Shown here: positions 35,681 through 44,258 of the stretch, piece after piece | How positions within the stretch are numbered: the stretch's first letter is position 1 | How the letters are laid out: every line of letters starts with the position of its first letter | DNA from: Paenibacillus aquistagni | GTDB lineage: Bacteria > Bacillota > Bacilli > Paenibacillales > Paenibacillaceae | Assembly (NCBI RefSeq): GCF_900177815.1 | Contig: NZ_FXAZ01000001.1 | Span: forward strand, 372,001-436,000 | Direction of reading: 5' to 3' | DNA length: 64,000 nt | Position numbers and translations under genes: made by a program | The notes under the pieces: model-generated | The model's input: the letters and a program-made list of their open reading frames with translations, nothing else | Told to the model about the DNA's origin: nothing | Database searches by the model: none

Positions 35681-37177
35681 ATGCCCAGCACGAAGAAAAT
35701 GATGGTCGCGGTTATGATGGTTCTCATCTCAGTGCTGATCTTCTCACAGCTCAATAATAAGCTGATCAAGGTAAACAACAACCGTGATCCGAAGCAATTG
35801 CAGTCGATTGGCGGAAGCCGTCTCGATCGAGATACCGAACAGCGTACTCTGCGTGTAGAGGTATCGCTCCCGAGACTGGCTTTTCTTAGCTTACAAAAAA
35901 TGAATGAGACTTATATGGAGCGCTACGGTTATCACGTAGAACTCGTCAATCAGGAGGCTCCTCATGCTATGGACTCTTTGGAGGGGCAGTTCCGTCTGGG
36001 CCAGCCTCCAGATGTGCTTCTTATCGATAGCGAGTCTATTAAGCGCTATGCGAGAAAAGGCTGGCTGCTTCCTTTTGAATCCCCGATACATAATCTGGAA
36101 ACTATTCCGTATTGGATGAAGGAGCAGGCACGCTGGAATGGATTGACATGGGGCGTTCCGGCATATATGGACCCGTATGTTCTCGTATGGAACAAGAAGT
36201 CGCTAGCTGCCTATACGGGTAAAGAGACGCCGCCTGCTTCAACGGCCGAATGGATGAATATCATGACCAATTGGTATACGGCTCATTCCCTTGAAGAACG
36301 TCCCGTGCAGGAAGGGGCCGGTCATGAGGAAGAATCCGTTTCAATGCTTCCAGAGGCCTTATTTGCGTGGCAGGAACAGGATCAGGCTGCTCTGCTAGCT
36401 TATATGTGGAGAATGGGCTGGATTCAGCCGAAGCAACCTGGCGAGCTTCGTGGCGAGCCTGATTTGTCCTCGTGGCGTCCACCCGGCTTATCGAAGTCTG
36501 GTTCAAATGGCGAACCTCCTGAGCGTTCTTCAAGCACGCAAGTTGCAGGAGGAAGCCAGGAGCAAGGGAGCGCACGAAGTCCTAATCAATGGCAGCAAAG
36601 CCTTATTGAGCTCCAAGAATTTGAGGAAGCGTTTCAACCCATTGCAGAGAAGCAGCAGATGCAATTATGGGATGCTCTCGAGCAAGGAGACGTACTGTTT
36701 GCTATGCTTCCTTACTCGGAAGCGATGCAAGGTCTCAAGGAGCCCTTTGCTTATGAGGAGCCGTGGGACGTGAAGGTGCCTTATGGCACATGGGTGCATG
36801 GAAGAAGCTTCGTCATCTCTGCGAATTCCTCATTGGAGGAGGAGGCGAGATCATGGATTCTTTATATGACCGAGCAGGAGCAGCTACAAGACATGTGGGA
36901 GCTGGTATCGCTTCTGCCTGCTGATGCAAGAATATTTGAGCAGAATGGGACCTCACAGCGCCGCTATGTAGCAGAAGCGTATTTGCAAGATGAGGATGCC
37001 ATGCTTGCGATGTTGAGCAGATCCGAAGAACTACTAGACTTTATGGAGCCTTTGAAGCGATGGATGCTTGGGGATCTTCCATACGATCCTATGATGAAGG
37101 AATGGAACGAAGCATGGCATATCCTGCCCTTTGAGCAGACGCCTGCAGAGCAAGAGCCCGCAACTCCGAAAGTATAG
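35681..37177 (+). CDS. Extracellular solute-binding-like protein, membrane anchored
   Basis: A 498-residue protein resembling ABC transporter sugar-binding proteins (family 1). The fold is seen in LRVEVSLPRLAFLS, PPDVLLIDSESIKRYARKGWLLP and WGVPAYMDPYVLVWNKK. It has an N-terminal hydrophobic helix (8-25) but no lipobox cysteine, so it is likely anchored by the helix. A polar Ser/Gly/Pro/Glu-rich insertion lies at about 255-300. No permease or ATPase genes adjoin it, so its partner and ligand are unknown. GGAAGGGAG precedes the ATG. Confidence 0.8.
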   Translation: MPSTKKMMVAVMMVLISVLIFSQLNNKLIKVNNNRDPKQLQSIGGSRLDRDTEQRTLRVEVSLPRLAFLSLQKMNETYMERYGYHVELVNQEAPHAMDSLEGQFRLGQPPDVLLIDSESIKRYARKGWLLPFESPIHNLETIPYWMKEQARWNGLTWGVPAYMDPYVLVWNKKSLAAYTGKETPPASTAEWMNIMTNWYTAHSLEERPVQEGAGHEEESVSMLPEALFAWQEQDQAALLAYMWRMGWIQPKQPGELRGEPDLSSWRPPGLSKSGSNGEPPERSSSTQVAGGSQEQGSARSPNQWQQSLIELQEFEEAFQPIAEKQQMQLWDALEQGDVLFAMLPYSEAMQGLKEPFAYEEPWDVKVPYGTWVHGRSFVISANSSLEEEARSWILYMTEQEQLQDMWELVSLLPADARIFEQNGTSQRRYVAEAYLQDEDAMLAMLSRSEELLDFMEPLKRWMLGDLPYDPMMKEWNEAWHILPFEQTPAEQEPATPKV

Positions 37178-37190
37178 GAGCGGGCTCTTG
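37151..37190 (+). terminator. Inverted-repeat terminator overlapping the stop codon
   Basis: CAAGAGCCCG pairs with CGGGCTCTTG, with an inner CTCC/GGAG stem. The stop codon TAG at 37175-37177 lies within it. It separates two convergent genes and may act in both directions. Confidence 0.75.
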
Positions 37191-37254
37191 TACTGTTTAG
37201 TCATATGCTTGCATGATAGGAAGAATAATAGCTAATCACGCCTGCAACTCGGTG

Positions 37255-38370
37255 CTATAGCTTCACGGCGAGCTTTACGGTGAGCTGATGGGGCTCAAGC
37301 TTCACTTCCTTCGCTTCAATAAAGGACACGAGCTGCTGCGGGTAAAAGTTCAAATCAAATTGCTTTTCAAGATCTTTGCGGGTAGCTTCCGATAGTTCCA
37401 AGCCATTGAACTGCAACCGTTCCACGTGGAAACGGATGGCATGCTGAGGCTCATTTTCAATCGTATAACGTCCTTCAACATAGACCTTTAATCCTTCGCG
37501 TTCCCCAATCGCGGCGATTACATTGTCCTTAAACACGAATTGAAATTGGTTGAACATCTCGTCTTGCTTTCTCAAAAATGCATTCAATTCCTCATCTTTA
37601 ATGGAGAGCGTATATTCAAGACCTTTCCCTTTGAGATTGCCATTCTCTTTTACAAAGTCGGGCAGCTTCTGCATGGACTGCGCAATCGCCTGGAAGTAAT
37701 GCCTCACTTCAAACAATCCAACACTTTGCCAATACTTCGTAAACTCGCTGATCAGCTTCTGCATGGCTTCCGGATCACTGCTGTTTGCCACATCCAGATT
37801 CAGATCTTCTTTCAACTGAAGCATGCGCTCACGCTGTTCCTCTAGATTCGTGCGAACTTGAGTCAGCTCCCGGACGAGCGCAGCTTGCTCGGCTCTTAGC
37901 TGATCAATTCGCTTGACATTGCTCTTATAGGCGGCAAGGATTTCTTGATCGGTTTCTACTAGAAACTGATAATAATCCAAAAGGGCAAATATATCTTGAA
38001 GACGATCAGCCGACAGCGCCGCATCAAGCAGCATATCTCGTTCACCCATATAATAGGCACGAAGCACTCTGCCAGCATCCTTTTGTTTGGCTTGGAGCTT
38101 CTTTTCTTCTTTGTCTAATGCTTGTTCGAGATTAGAACGAGTAGAGATGGCTTCTTGCTCTCGCAGGGAGATGCGCTTGATCTCTTCGTCTAGCTCCTGA
38201 ATGGACAGGCTCTGCTGTAAGATGTTCTTTACCTCATCAGAAGCCTCTGCTTTCTCCCACGGTATAGAGGGGATAGGCGCTGCATGAGCGGCAAAGGGAA
38301 TGCACGCTAACCACAAAAGGAATGCGCAGATGCGAATATTGAATCCCGCAACTCTTTTGCCATATCGCAT
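37255..38370 (-). CDS. Secreted coiled-coil protein, PcsB/CwlO-like N-terminus
   Basis: A 371-residue protein with a signal peptide ending AAHA-A near 29-33, then a long coiled coil (about 45-190) and an alpha/beta C-terminal domain I cannot name. The segment RVLRAYYMGERDMLLDAALS followed by DRLQDIFALLDYYQFL resembles the coiled-coil part of PcsB and CwlO. No NlpC/P60 or CHAP catalytic domain follows. It might be a regulator or partner of a wall hydrolase. TGGAGG precedes the ATG at 38370; an in-frame start at 38454 is not supported. Confidence 0.75.
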   Translation of the reverse strand: MRYGKRVAGFNIRICAFLLWLACIPFAAHAAPIPSIPWEKAEASDEVKNILQQSLSIQELDEEIKRISLREQEAISTRSNLEQALDKEEKKLQAKQKDAGRVLRAYYMGERDMLLDAALSADRLQDIFALLDYYQFLVETDQEILAAYKSNVKRIDQLRAEQAALVRELTQVRTNLEEQRERMLQLKEDLNLDVANSSDPEAMQKLISEFTKYWQSVGLFEVRHYFQAIAQSMQKLPDFVKENGNLKGKGLEYTLSIKDEELNAFLRKQDEMFNQFQFVFKDNVIAAIGEREGLKVYVEGRYTIENEPQHAIRFHVERLQFNGLELSEATRKDLEKQFDLNFYPQQLVSFIEAKEVKLEPHQLTVKLAVKL

Positions 38371-38485
38371 GAGGGACCTCCATATACTATTATCAAGCCG
38401 TAAATCATGATGTACCTCTACCTCTTCATCGTATGTAGCCAACCCTCCCGACATGACCTTCTAGTGAAATTGAAACCATGAAAGG

Positions 38486-39616
38486 GTGAAAGTTATTCGA
38501 AACACGACCTTATACAAACGAATTCAGCAGGAGTTGTCACAATTTCCCGATAATCGTATTCCCTTTTCACTCTTTATGTCAAGATGCTTATATGATCATG
38601 AAGATGGTTACTACATGAATAAACGTCCGAAGCTAGGCAGGGAGGGAGACTTCTATACGAGCGCTTATATCGGAGAAGGAATGGCTAGGACCCTTGTGCG
38701 TCGTTATGCCCGCTCTTGCAGCGAGCGAGGCTGGAACGAGAGGGATGTATACTGGGTAGAGCTTGGGCCGGGGACAGGACGGCTCGCTTATCAACTCATC
38801 AAGCATCTATCACTTATGAAAATATGTCCCAGGAAATATGTACTTGTTGAAAAAAGCCCGTATCACCAAGAGGAGAGCATGCAGCTGCTAGCTGAGCTTC
38901 AGCATGAGCAACATCAGATGGATATCGAATGGTGGAGCGAGGAGCAGTTGATGGAGAACGCGCATAAAGCGCCAATATTTGTCGTGGCTAATGAGCTGCT
39001 TGATGCATTTCCTGTCGAACGCGTGCGAAGGCAGGGGAGTCAGTTGATGCAGGCGTACATTGAGATGCATAAGGGGCATCAACATCTTGAGTGGGCGTGG
39101 AGAGAGGCGGCGGATGAGGTAACGGCCTTTATTCAAACACATCAGCTGCAGCTTTATGATGGCCAAATCTATGATGCGGCATTACAAGCTTCAAGATGGC
39201 TTCAGTCATTTGTACAGGGATTAAAGAAAGCGGAGTTGTTGTTTGTTGACTATGGAGGCACTAGTGAAGAGTTGACAGGAGAGCACCGCATGGAGGGGAC
39301 ACTGGCTTGCTATCATCATCATCGCGTGCAGTATGATCCGCTCCTTGCTCCTGGAGAGCAGGATATTACCGCTCATGTTGATTTTGATGTCATGAGTCGT
39401 GCCGTCAGTGCTTGCGCAGGTGCCAGGGTACATCCGCTTGTCACCCAGCAGCAATTCTTAGTGGAGGAAGGGCTCTTGGATGACCTGGTATCCCATCAGC
39501 TCCAAGATCCATTCTGTGAAGAAGCACGCTGCAACCGTGCCATTCGTCAGCTGCTCTTGTCCGATATGATGAGCGAGAGATTCCAAGTCATGAGGATCAC
39601 GGTTGATCATCGTTAG
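38486..39616 (+). CDS. SAM-dependent methyltransferase (COG1565/MidA-like)
   Basis: A 376-residue protein with the MidA/NDUFAF7 (DUF185) fold. Conserved parts include IPFSLFMSRCLYDHEDGYY near 22-40, the SAM motif WVELGPGTGRLAYQL near 88, VVANELLDAFPVERV near 165, and LLFVDYGG near 250. In mitochondria the family methylates arginine in a respiratory complex I subunit; the bacterial target is unknown. The start is GTG at 38486, with a weak ribosome binding site, so it is somewhat uncertain. Confidence 0.85.
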   Translation: MKVIRNTTLYKRIQQELSQFPDNRIPFSLFMSRCLYDHEDGYYMNKRPKLGREGDFYTSAYIGEGMARTLVRRYARSCSERGWNERDVYWVELGPGTGRLAYQLIKHLSLMKICPRKYVLVEKSPYHQEESMQLLAELQHEQHQMDIEWWSEEQLMENAHKAPIFVVANELLDAFPVERVRRQGSQLMQAYIEMHKGHQHLEWAWREAADEVTAFIQTHQLQLYDGQIYDAALQASRWLQSFVQGLKKAELLFVDYGGTSEELTGEHRMEGTLACYHHHRVQYDPLLAPGEQDITAHVDFDVMSRAVSACAGARVHPLVTQQQFLVEEGLLDDLVSHQLQDPFCEEARCNRAIRQLLLSDMMSERFQVMRITVDHR

Positions 39617-39681
39617 AGATAGAGTCCATCATGTGCTTAAATGAGTGAGCCTGTTATAAGAATATTGCGCAAAAAAGCAAA

Positions 39682-39707
39682 ATAGCCGGAGGTTCGCCTC
39701 CGGCTAT
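39682..39707 (-). terminator. Terminator between convergent genes
   Basis: ATAGCCGGAGG, loop TTCG, CCTCCGGCTAT is a perfect 11-bp stem. The T-run (TTTTGCTTTTTT) is on the minus strand side, so it best serves the DUF2626 gene. It may also stop plus-strand transcripts. Confidence 0.85.
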
Positions 39708-39740
39708 CGGTAGAAGCAGCTGCTTCCGAGCCTGCCATTG

Positions 39741-39977
39741 TTAGAACGGCATACCCATTTTAAATACGGTCCAATACGAAAATCCGGTAAAGCATATGAT
39801 CATGTAGGCCCAAAAGGAAAGTATGTAAGTACGTTCGCTAAGCTTCAAGTAGCCCAACAACACGAAGACGGCGGTTTGCATGAAAAACAGCAATGCCATC
39901 TCGATCATATCACCGGCAAAGGCCATCAGACCGATGACTAATGTCCAGAATCCAAGTACCCGAAACATTCTTGCCAC
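39741..39977 (-). CDS. DUF2626 family membrane protein
   Basis: A 78-residue protein with three membrane helices beginning MARMFRVLGFWTLVIGL. Length and the motif LKLSERTYI match DUF2626 (YqgY-like), conserved in Bacillales with no known function. The start is GTG, after AGGGGGATGAATC on the minus strand. It has its own promoter at 40042-40070. Confidence 0.85.
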   Translation of the reverse strand: MARMFRVLGFWTLVIGLMAFAGDMIEMALLFFMQTAVFVLLGYLKLSERTYILSFWAYMIICFTGFSYWTVFKMGMPF

Positions 39978-40041
39978 GATTCATCCCCCTCTCCTTACTG
40001 CCGATCATCACACCTTGCATTGACAATATTTGCTCATTGAC

Positions 40042-40070
40042 ATTATAGCTGGATAAGCAATTGGTGTAAA
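40042..40070 (-). promoter_or_regulatory. Sigma-A type promoter of the DUF2626 gene
   Basis: Read on the minus strand, TTTACA (40070-40065) and TATAAT (40047-40042) are 17 bases apart. The start would be near 40035, about 58 bases ahead of the GTG. Confidence 0.78.
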
Positions 40071-40160
40071 CTGCCAACTGTGAACAATTGCATATTATTT
40101 TTGCAAAACATCCTGTTGCAGCTTAAGGGCATTGCGGCGTGCGTATGTTTCATAGGGAAA

Positions 40161-40189
40161 TTGGATATACATTTTAGTATCGATAGATT
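40161..40189 (+). promoter_or_regulatory. Possible promoter of the RsfA-like gene
   Basis: TTGGAT at 40161-40166 and TAGATT at 40184-40189 are 17 bases apart. Matches to consensus are moderate. RsfA genes can use sporulation sigma factors, for which I see no clear site. Confidence 0.4.
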
Positions 40190-40275
40190 CTATGAACTCT
40201 ACTATGGGCATAGAGATGAATAAACGGTGTATTAACCGAAGTGGATAAAGAAGGATGTCGTTAGGAGGTTATGGC

Positions 40276-40917
40276 ATGACAGCGATCAGACAAGATGCTT
40301 GGACAGCCGATGATGATTTAATGTTAGCCGAAGTTACGCTTCGGCATATTCGAGAGGGAAGTACGCAGCTAGCTGCCTTTGAGGAAGTTGGGGAACGAAT
40401 AGGGCGTACTTCTGCCGCATGTGGATTCCGTTGGAATAGTTGTGTGCGTAAAAAATATGAAGCAGCTATCCAGCTAGCTAAGGCGCAGCGCCAAAAACGA
40501 AGCTACATGAAAAAACAGCAAGTAGGTGCTCAGGTTGCCTCCGTTACGTTAGCGGAACCTGAGGAAATTCAATTGAATGCCGAAATTACTGATGATTCCT
40601 TATCTATGGATATGGTCATTCGCTTCTTAAGACAATGGAAGAATTCTCAGCAAGATCTCTCAAGACAAGTGAAGCTGTTTGAAAAGGAACTTCAAGAAAA
40701 GGATGAAGCCATTCAAAGGCTGCGTCAGGAAAATGAATATTTAAGTCGTCAGGTAACGGAGGTCCAAACGGATTATCGCACGGTCAATGATGATTACAAG
40801 ACCCTTATTCAAATTATGGATCGGGCTAGAAGACTAGCTGTTCTGAATGAAGAGGAAGAGGAAGCGAAGACGAGATTCAGAATGGATGCAAACGGTAACT
40901 TAGAACGAATTGAATAA
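40276..40917 (+). CDS. RsfA/YlbO family transcriptional regulator
   Basis: A 213-residue protein with an N-terminal Myb/SANT-like DNA-binding domain ([18 protein letters not shown] at 8-25, [16 protein letters not shown] near 50) and a coiled coil (about 130-190). RsfA controls prespore genes in B. subtilis; YlbO is its paralogue near panE, which matches this position. TTAGGAGGT sets the ATG at 40276, not the in-frame ATG at 40255. Confidence 0.88.
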   Translation: MTAIRQDAWTADDDLMLAEVTLRHIREGSTQLAAFEEVGERIGRTSAACGFRWNSCVRKKYEAAIQLAKAQRQKRSYMKKQQVGAQVASVTLAEPEEIQLNAEITDDSLSMDMVIRFLRQWKNSQQDLSRQVKLFEKELQEKDEAIQRLRQENEYLSRQVTEVQTDYRTVNDDYKTLIQIMDRARRLAVLNEEEEEAKTRFRMDANGNLERIE

Positions 40918-40940
40918 CCAAGGGTATACAACGAATGCTG

Positions 40941-40983
40941 AAGCGTGTTACGGAAGTTTTACTTCCAGTAAGACGCTTTTTGT
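40941..40983 (+). terminator. Rho-independent terminator after the RsfA-like gene
   Basis: AGCGTGTTACGGAAG pairs with CTTCCAGTAAGACGCT around TTTTA, followed by TTTTT. Confidence 0.85.
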
Positions 40984-41056
40984 ATGTTAGAATTGAAAGG
41001 GATATAGCAGATACACGGTCCACGAAACGAATGTGAGGAAAGGTTGAATAATAACC

Positions 41057-42007
41057 ATGCGTATAGATATTGTCGGAGCAGGTTCAATTGGCTTGCTGCT
41101 AGCTGCTGTTCTTCGAAAGAGCGGTCAAGAGGTAAGAGTCTGGACGAGAACGAAGGAGCAGGCAGTAAGGATATCCTCCTCTGGAATCAAACTGCATGAA
41201 TTAGATGAGCAAGCGTATCGTATAGATGGCGTTGAGGCTTTGCCATTGGATGAAGCGCCAGATATTCTTCGTACTAGACAAGAAAGACTCCAATGCCTCT
41301 TTCTCGTTGTAAAGCAGACTCATATTGATCAGCGTCTAATAGACATGCTAGGTAGAATGCCACTTGCTGCCAACGGGGTTGTGGTGTGCTTTCAGAATGG
41401 CGTCGGACATATGGAGAAGCTGGCTCGAGCGGTTCCTGCCGAAGCACTGCTGCGTGCGGTAACGACAGAAGCGGCCAAGCGAACCTCTTCCCATGAGGTT
41501 TGGCACACAGGCACAGGCTCTATTATGATAGAGGATTCGGATGAGCTGACGCCTGAACGAAAACTTCAGCTCATAAAATTGGATAAACAGTTAAATGATG
41601 CAGGATTTTCTTCCTTTTTGTCGAACCATATTCAGGATATCATCTATCGCAAATTGCTCGTTAATGCAGTCATCAATCCTCTTACTGCACTTCTTCGTAT
41701 CCCGAATGGCTTGCTGTTAGAAGGTCAGGAGCGCCAGGATCTTATGCGTGCTGTATATGAGGAGGTCGCGATGATTTATGCGCGTGAAGGGATTCACTTG
41801 AATGAGGATGACTGGCAGCATCTTATAAATGTTTGTCAACAAACAGCGATGAATACCTCCTCGATGCTTGCAGATGTACAAGCAGGCCGCAAGACGGAGA
41901 TTGATGCGATAACAGGCGCAATTATCCGCATGGCTGAGCAGCATCAGATCGACGTCCCCCTCCAGCGGGTGCTCTATCAGCTTATCCAAGCTGTGCAGAG
42001 CGCTTGA
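41057..42007 (+). CDS. panE: 2-dehydropantoate 2-reductase
   Basis: NADPH-dependent ketopantoate reductase of 316 residues for pantothenate and CoA synthesis. It has the Rossmann motif DIVGAGSIGLLLA at 3-15, the FQNGVGHME segment near 115, and the catalytic lysine region YRKLLVNAVINPLTAL near 197. The C-terminal helical domain (EIDAITGAIIRMAE) is intact. This is ylbQ in the B. subtilis order leading to mraZ. Confidence 0.93.
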   Translation: MRIDIVGAGSIGLLLAAVLRKSGQEVRVWTRTKEQAVRISSSGIKLHELDEQAYRIDGVEALPLDEAPDILRTRQERLQCLFLVVKQTHIDQRLIDMLGRMPLAANGVVVCFQNGVGHMEKLARAVPAEALLRAVTTEAAKRTSSHEVWHTGTGSIMIEDSDELTPERKLQLIKLDKQLNDAGFSSFLSNHIQDIIYRKLLVNAVINPLTALLRIPNGLLLEGQERQDLMRAVYEEVAMIYAREGIHLNEDDWQHLINVCQQTAMNTSSMLADVQAGRKTEIDAITGAIIRMAEQHQIDVPLQRVLYQLIQAVQSA

Positions 42008-42080
42008 TCTACTGAAGCGGCCGTTCAAGAAGAGATTAGGGGAGGAATATGAACAATAGAGAAAGGGGTGGATACTGACC

Positions 42081-42467
42081 ATGTTTAGCTGGATTGCTGA
42101 TTCCATGCTGTTGTTTACGGCGCTTCCATTTTTCCCTTTTATCATCCTATGGTTCTTATCTTCCTATTGGATAAAAGAGAAGAAGAGGCGAATGAAGCTG
42201 GCGATTGACGTAACGACCGTGTTCTTAGTTGCATCAGTTGCTGGTCTGTATAATGTGATCTTCAGTTCGGAGATGGGTATTTATCTTCTCTTGCTGATCT
42301 ATCTGCTGACTGCGGGGTTGATTGGCGGATTTATGTACCGCAAGCAGGGGCAAGTGGATGTGCTTAAGCTGCTACGAGCAATTTGGAGAATTTCATTTCT
42401 TATCCTTTCCGTGGTCTACATCTTATTGATCATCATCGGAATTATGACGTATTTCTACAAGCTCTAA
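42081..42467 (+). CDS. DUF3397 family membrane protein
   Basis: A 128-residue protein with four membrane helices. The sequence FFPFIILWFLSSYWIKEKKR fits DUF3397, a family found between panE and bshC in Bacillales. Function unknown. GAAAGGGGTGGAT lies upstream of the ATG. It is probably transcribed with panE. Confidence 0.82.
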   Translation: MFSWIADSMLLFTALPFFPFIILWFLSSYWIKEKKRRMKLAIDVTTVFLVASVAGLYNVIFSSEMGIYLLLLIYLLTAGLIGGFMYRKQGQVDVLKLLRAIWRISFLILSVVYILLIIIGIMTYFYKL

Positions 42468-42504
42468 TGGCAGCATAATCGGCTCTAAGCCCTCATTTCC
42501 TTCT

Positions 42505-42534
42505 TTGACGAAAGATGTGTGGATTGTGTACAAT
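42505..42534 (+). promoter_or_regulatory. Sigma-A type promoter of bshC
   Basis: TTGACG at 42505-42510 and TACAAT at 42529-42534 are 18 bases apart. Transcription would start near 42541, about 22 bases before the bshC ATG. Confidence 0.72.
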
Positions 42535-42562
42535 CGACTCTAGAGAGGGAGGCGGCTTACAG

Positions 42563-44191
42563 ATGAATATACAGACGATGCCGATTCCAGTGCAGAACGC
42601 ACTGTCTAGACATTACATAGAACAGAAAACAGATGTTTTACATACGATGTATGAATTTCATCCTGATCAAGATTGGGCAAAGAGAGTGGAGTGGCTGGAT
42701 CAAGCGAGTTGTATTCGCGCAGACCAAGCTCAGTTGATTACCGCATTGTCAGACTATCAGCACAACATAAATGCCCATGAACAGGCGTTTGCTTCCTTGG
42801 AGCGCCTAAGAGATCCTAAGGCGCTTGTTGTTGTGGGAGGCCAGCAGGGCGGGCTGCTCATGGGGCCGCTCTTAATGATATACAAGGCGATATCCATTAT
42901 TCGCATGGCACAGGAAGCAGAGCGTACGCTCGGACGCCCTGTTGTTCCTGTCTTCTGGGTGGCTGGAGAGGATCATGATTATGATGAAGTCAATCATACT
43001 TATCTGCTGACTTCCGAGCCAGCAGTAAAGCGTATTCGTTTATCGCAATCAAGCGAAGGGCGGACACCGGTCAGCTATCTTCACCTTACAGATGAGACTT
43101 GGGAAGAAGCGCTGAATGAAGTGGAGTCGATATTGCCACAGACGGAATTCAAGGAAGAGCTTATGTCTGACATTAGACATATTGCAGCCGAGAGCGACAG
43201 CCTGACTGAGCAGTGCGCAAGAATTGTTGCCAAGCTCTTTGGCGAGTATGGCCTTGTATTGCTGGATTCCGCTGATCCTGCACTTCGTAAGGTAGAGCAG
43301 GCGATGTTTGCTGAACTCATTCACAAGCAGGAGAAGTTGAAAGGTGCTGTGGAGAAGAGCGAGGAAGCAGTCCTTCAGGCTGGATATGAGCTGCAGGCGG
43401 TGCATCATAAGGATAGCGCCAATCTGTTCTACATTCATAAGGGCGAGCGGGTGCTCTTGTTGTGGGACGGCGTGTCCTATAGAGATCGTGAGGGCCAAGT
43501 ACAATTTACATCCGATGAATTGTTGGCTGAATTGGAGCAGCATCCTGAGCGATTCAGCAACAATGTGCTAACCCGTCCGTTGATGCAGGAATATTTATTC
43601 CCTGTGCTTGCTACTGTGCTCGGTGCTGGCGAGATTGCATATTGGGCTCAGCTTAAGGAATCATTTCGAGCGATGGATATGAGGATGCCTTTATTGTGGC
43701 CGCGCATGAGCTTTACCCTTATTGAAGGCACGCTGCAGAAGCTGTTAACGAAGTATGCGGTAACCGTCGAGGATATTTGTTTCTCCTATGAAGAAAAGCG
43801 CGAAGCATGGCTTGCGGATCAGGATCATATTCATCTAGATGAACGATTCAAAACCCTTCATGACCGTGTAGACGCCGAGTATAAAGAGCTCCTTCAAGTG
43901 TTGAACGAATCGCTTCCGGCCTTAGGGAAACTTGGGGATACAAACCATGCCAAGGTGCTCGAACAAATCGAATTTTTGCATCATAGGGCCAAGGATGCTT
44001 TGTCCAAGCAGCATGAGACAGGACTACGGCATTGGGAAAGACTCAAAACCTCGATTTGGCCGCTGGATCGCCCGCAAGAACGCGTGCTGAACCCGATCCA
44101 ATATGCTTGCCGGCATGGACAGCAGTGGTTTCTGCCTATTATGGAGGCGCCTGTTGTATGGAATGGGGAACATCGTTTAGTTTCACTGTAA
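42563..44191 (+). CDS. bshC: Bacillithiol biosynthesis cysteine-adding enzyme BshC
   Basis: A 542-residue enzyme that adds cysteine to glucosaminyl-malate, the last step of bacillithiol synthesis. It has a Rossmann-like core with VVVGGQQGGLLMGPLLMIYK near 90-109, FWVAGEDHDYDEVNHTY near 130, and a coiled coil in the C-terminal third. The start is set by GGGAGGCGG before the ATG at 42563; an in-frame start at 42515 overlaps the promoter and is unlikely. Its neighbours, panE and mraZ, are as in B. subtilis. Confidence 0.94.
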   Translation: MNIQTMPIPVQNALSRHYIEQKTDVLHTMYEFHPDQDWAKRVEWLDQASCIRADQAQLITALSDYQHNINAHEQAFASLERLRDPKALVVVGGQQGGLLMGPLLMIYKAISIIRMAQEAERTLGRPVVPVFWVAGEDHDYDEVNHTYLLTSEPAVKRIRLSQSSEGRTPVSYLHLTDETWEEALNEVESILPQTEFKEELMSDIRHIAAESDSLTEQCARIVAKLFGEYGLVLLDSADPALRKVEQAMFAELIHKQEKLKGAVEKSEEAVLQAGYELQAVHHKDSANLFYIHKGERVLLLWDGVSYRDREGQVQFTSDELLAELEQHPERFSNNVLTRPLMQEYLFPVLATVLGAGEIAYWAQLKESFRAMDMRMPLLWPRMSFTLIEGTLQKLLTKYAVTVEDICFSYEEKREAWLADQDHIHLDERFKTLHDRVDAEYKELLQVLNESLPALGKLGDTNHAKVLEQIEFLHHRAKDALSKQHETGLRHWERLKTSIWPLDRPQERVLNPIQYACRHGQQWFLPIMEAPVVWNGEHRLVSL

Positions 44192-44258
44192 TACAATAAG
44201 AGTGTTCGTTGCCTGAACGCACGATTAATTCATAACATGCCAATCGGAGGGGAACCGT

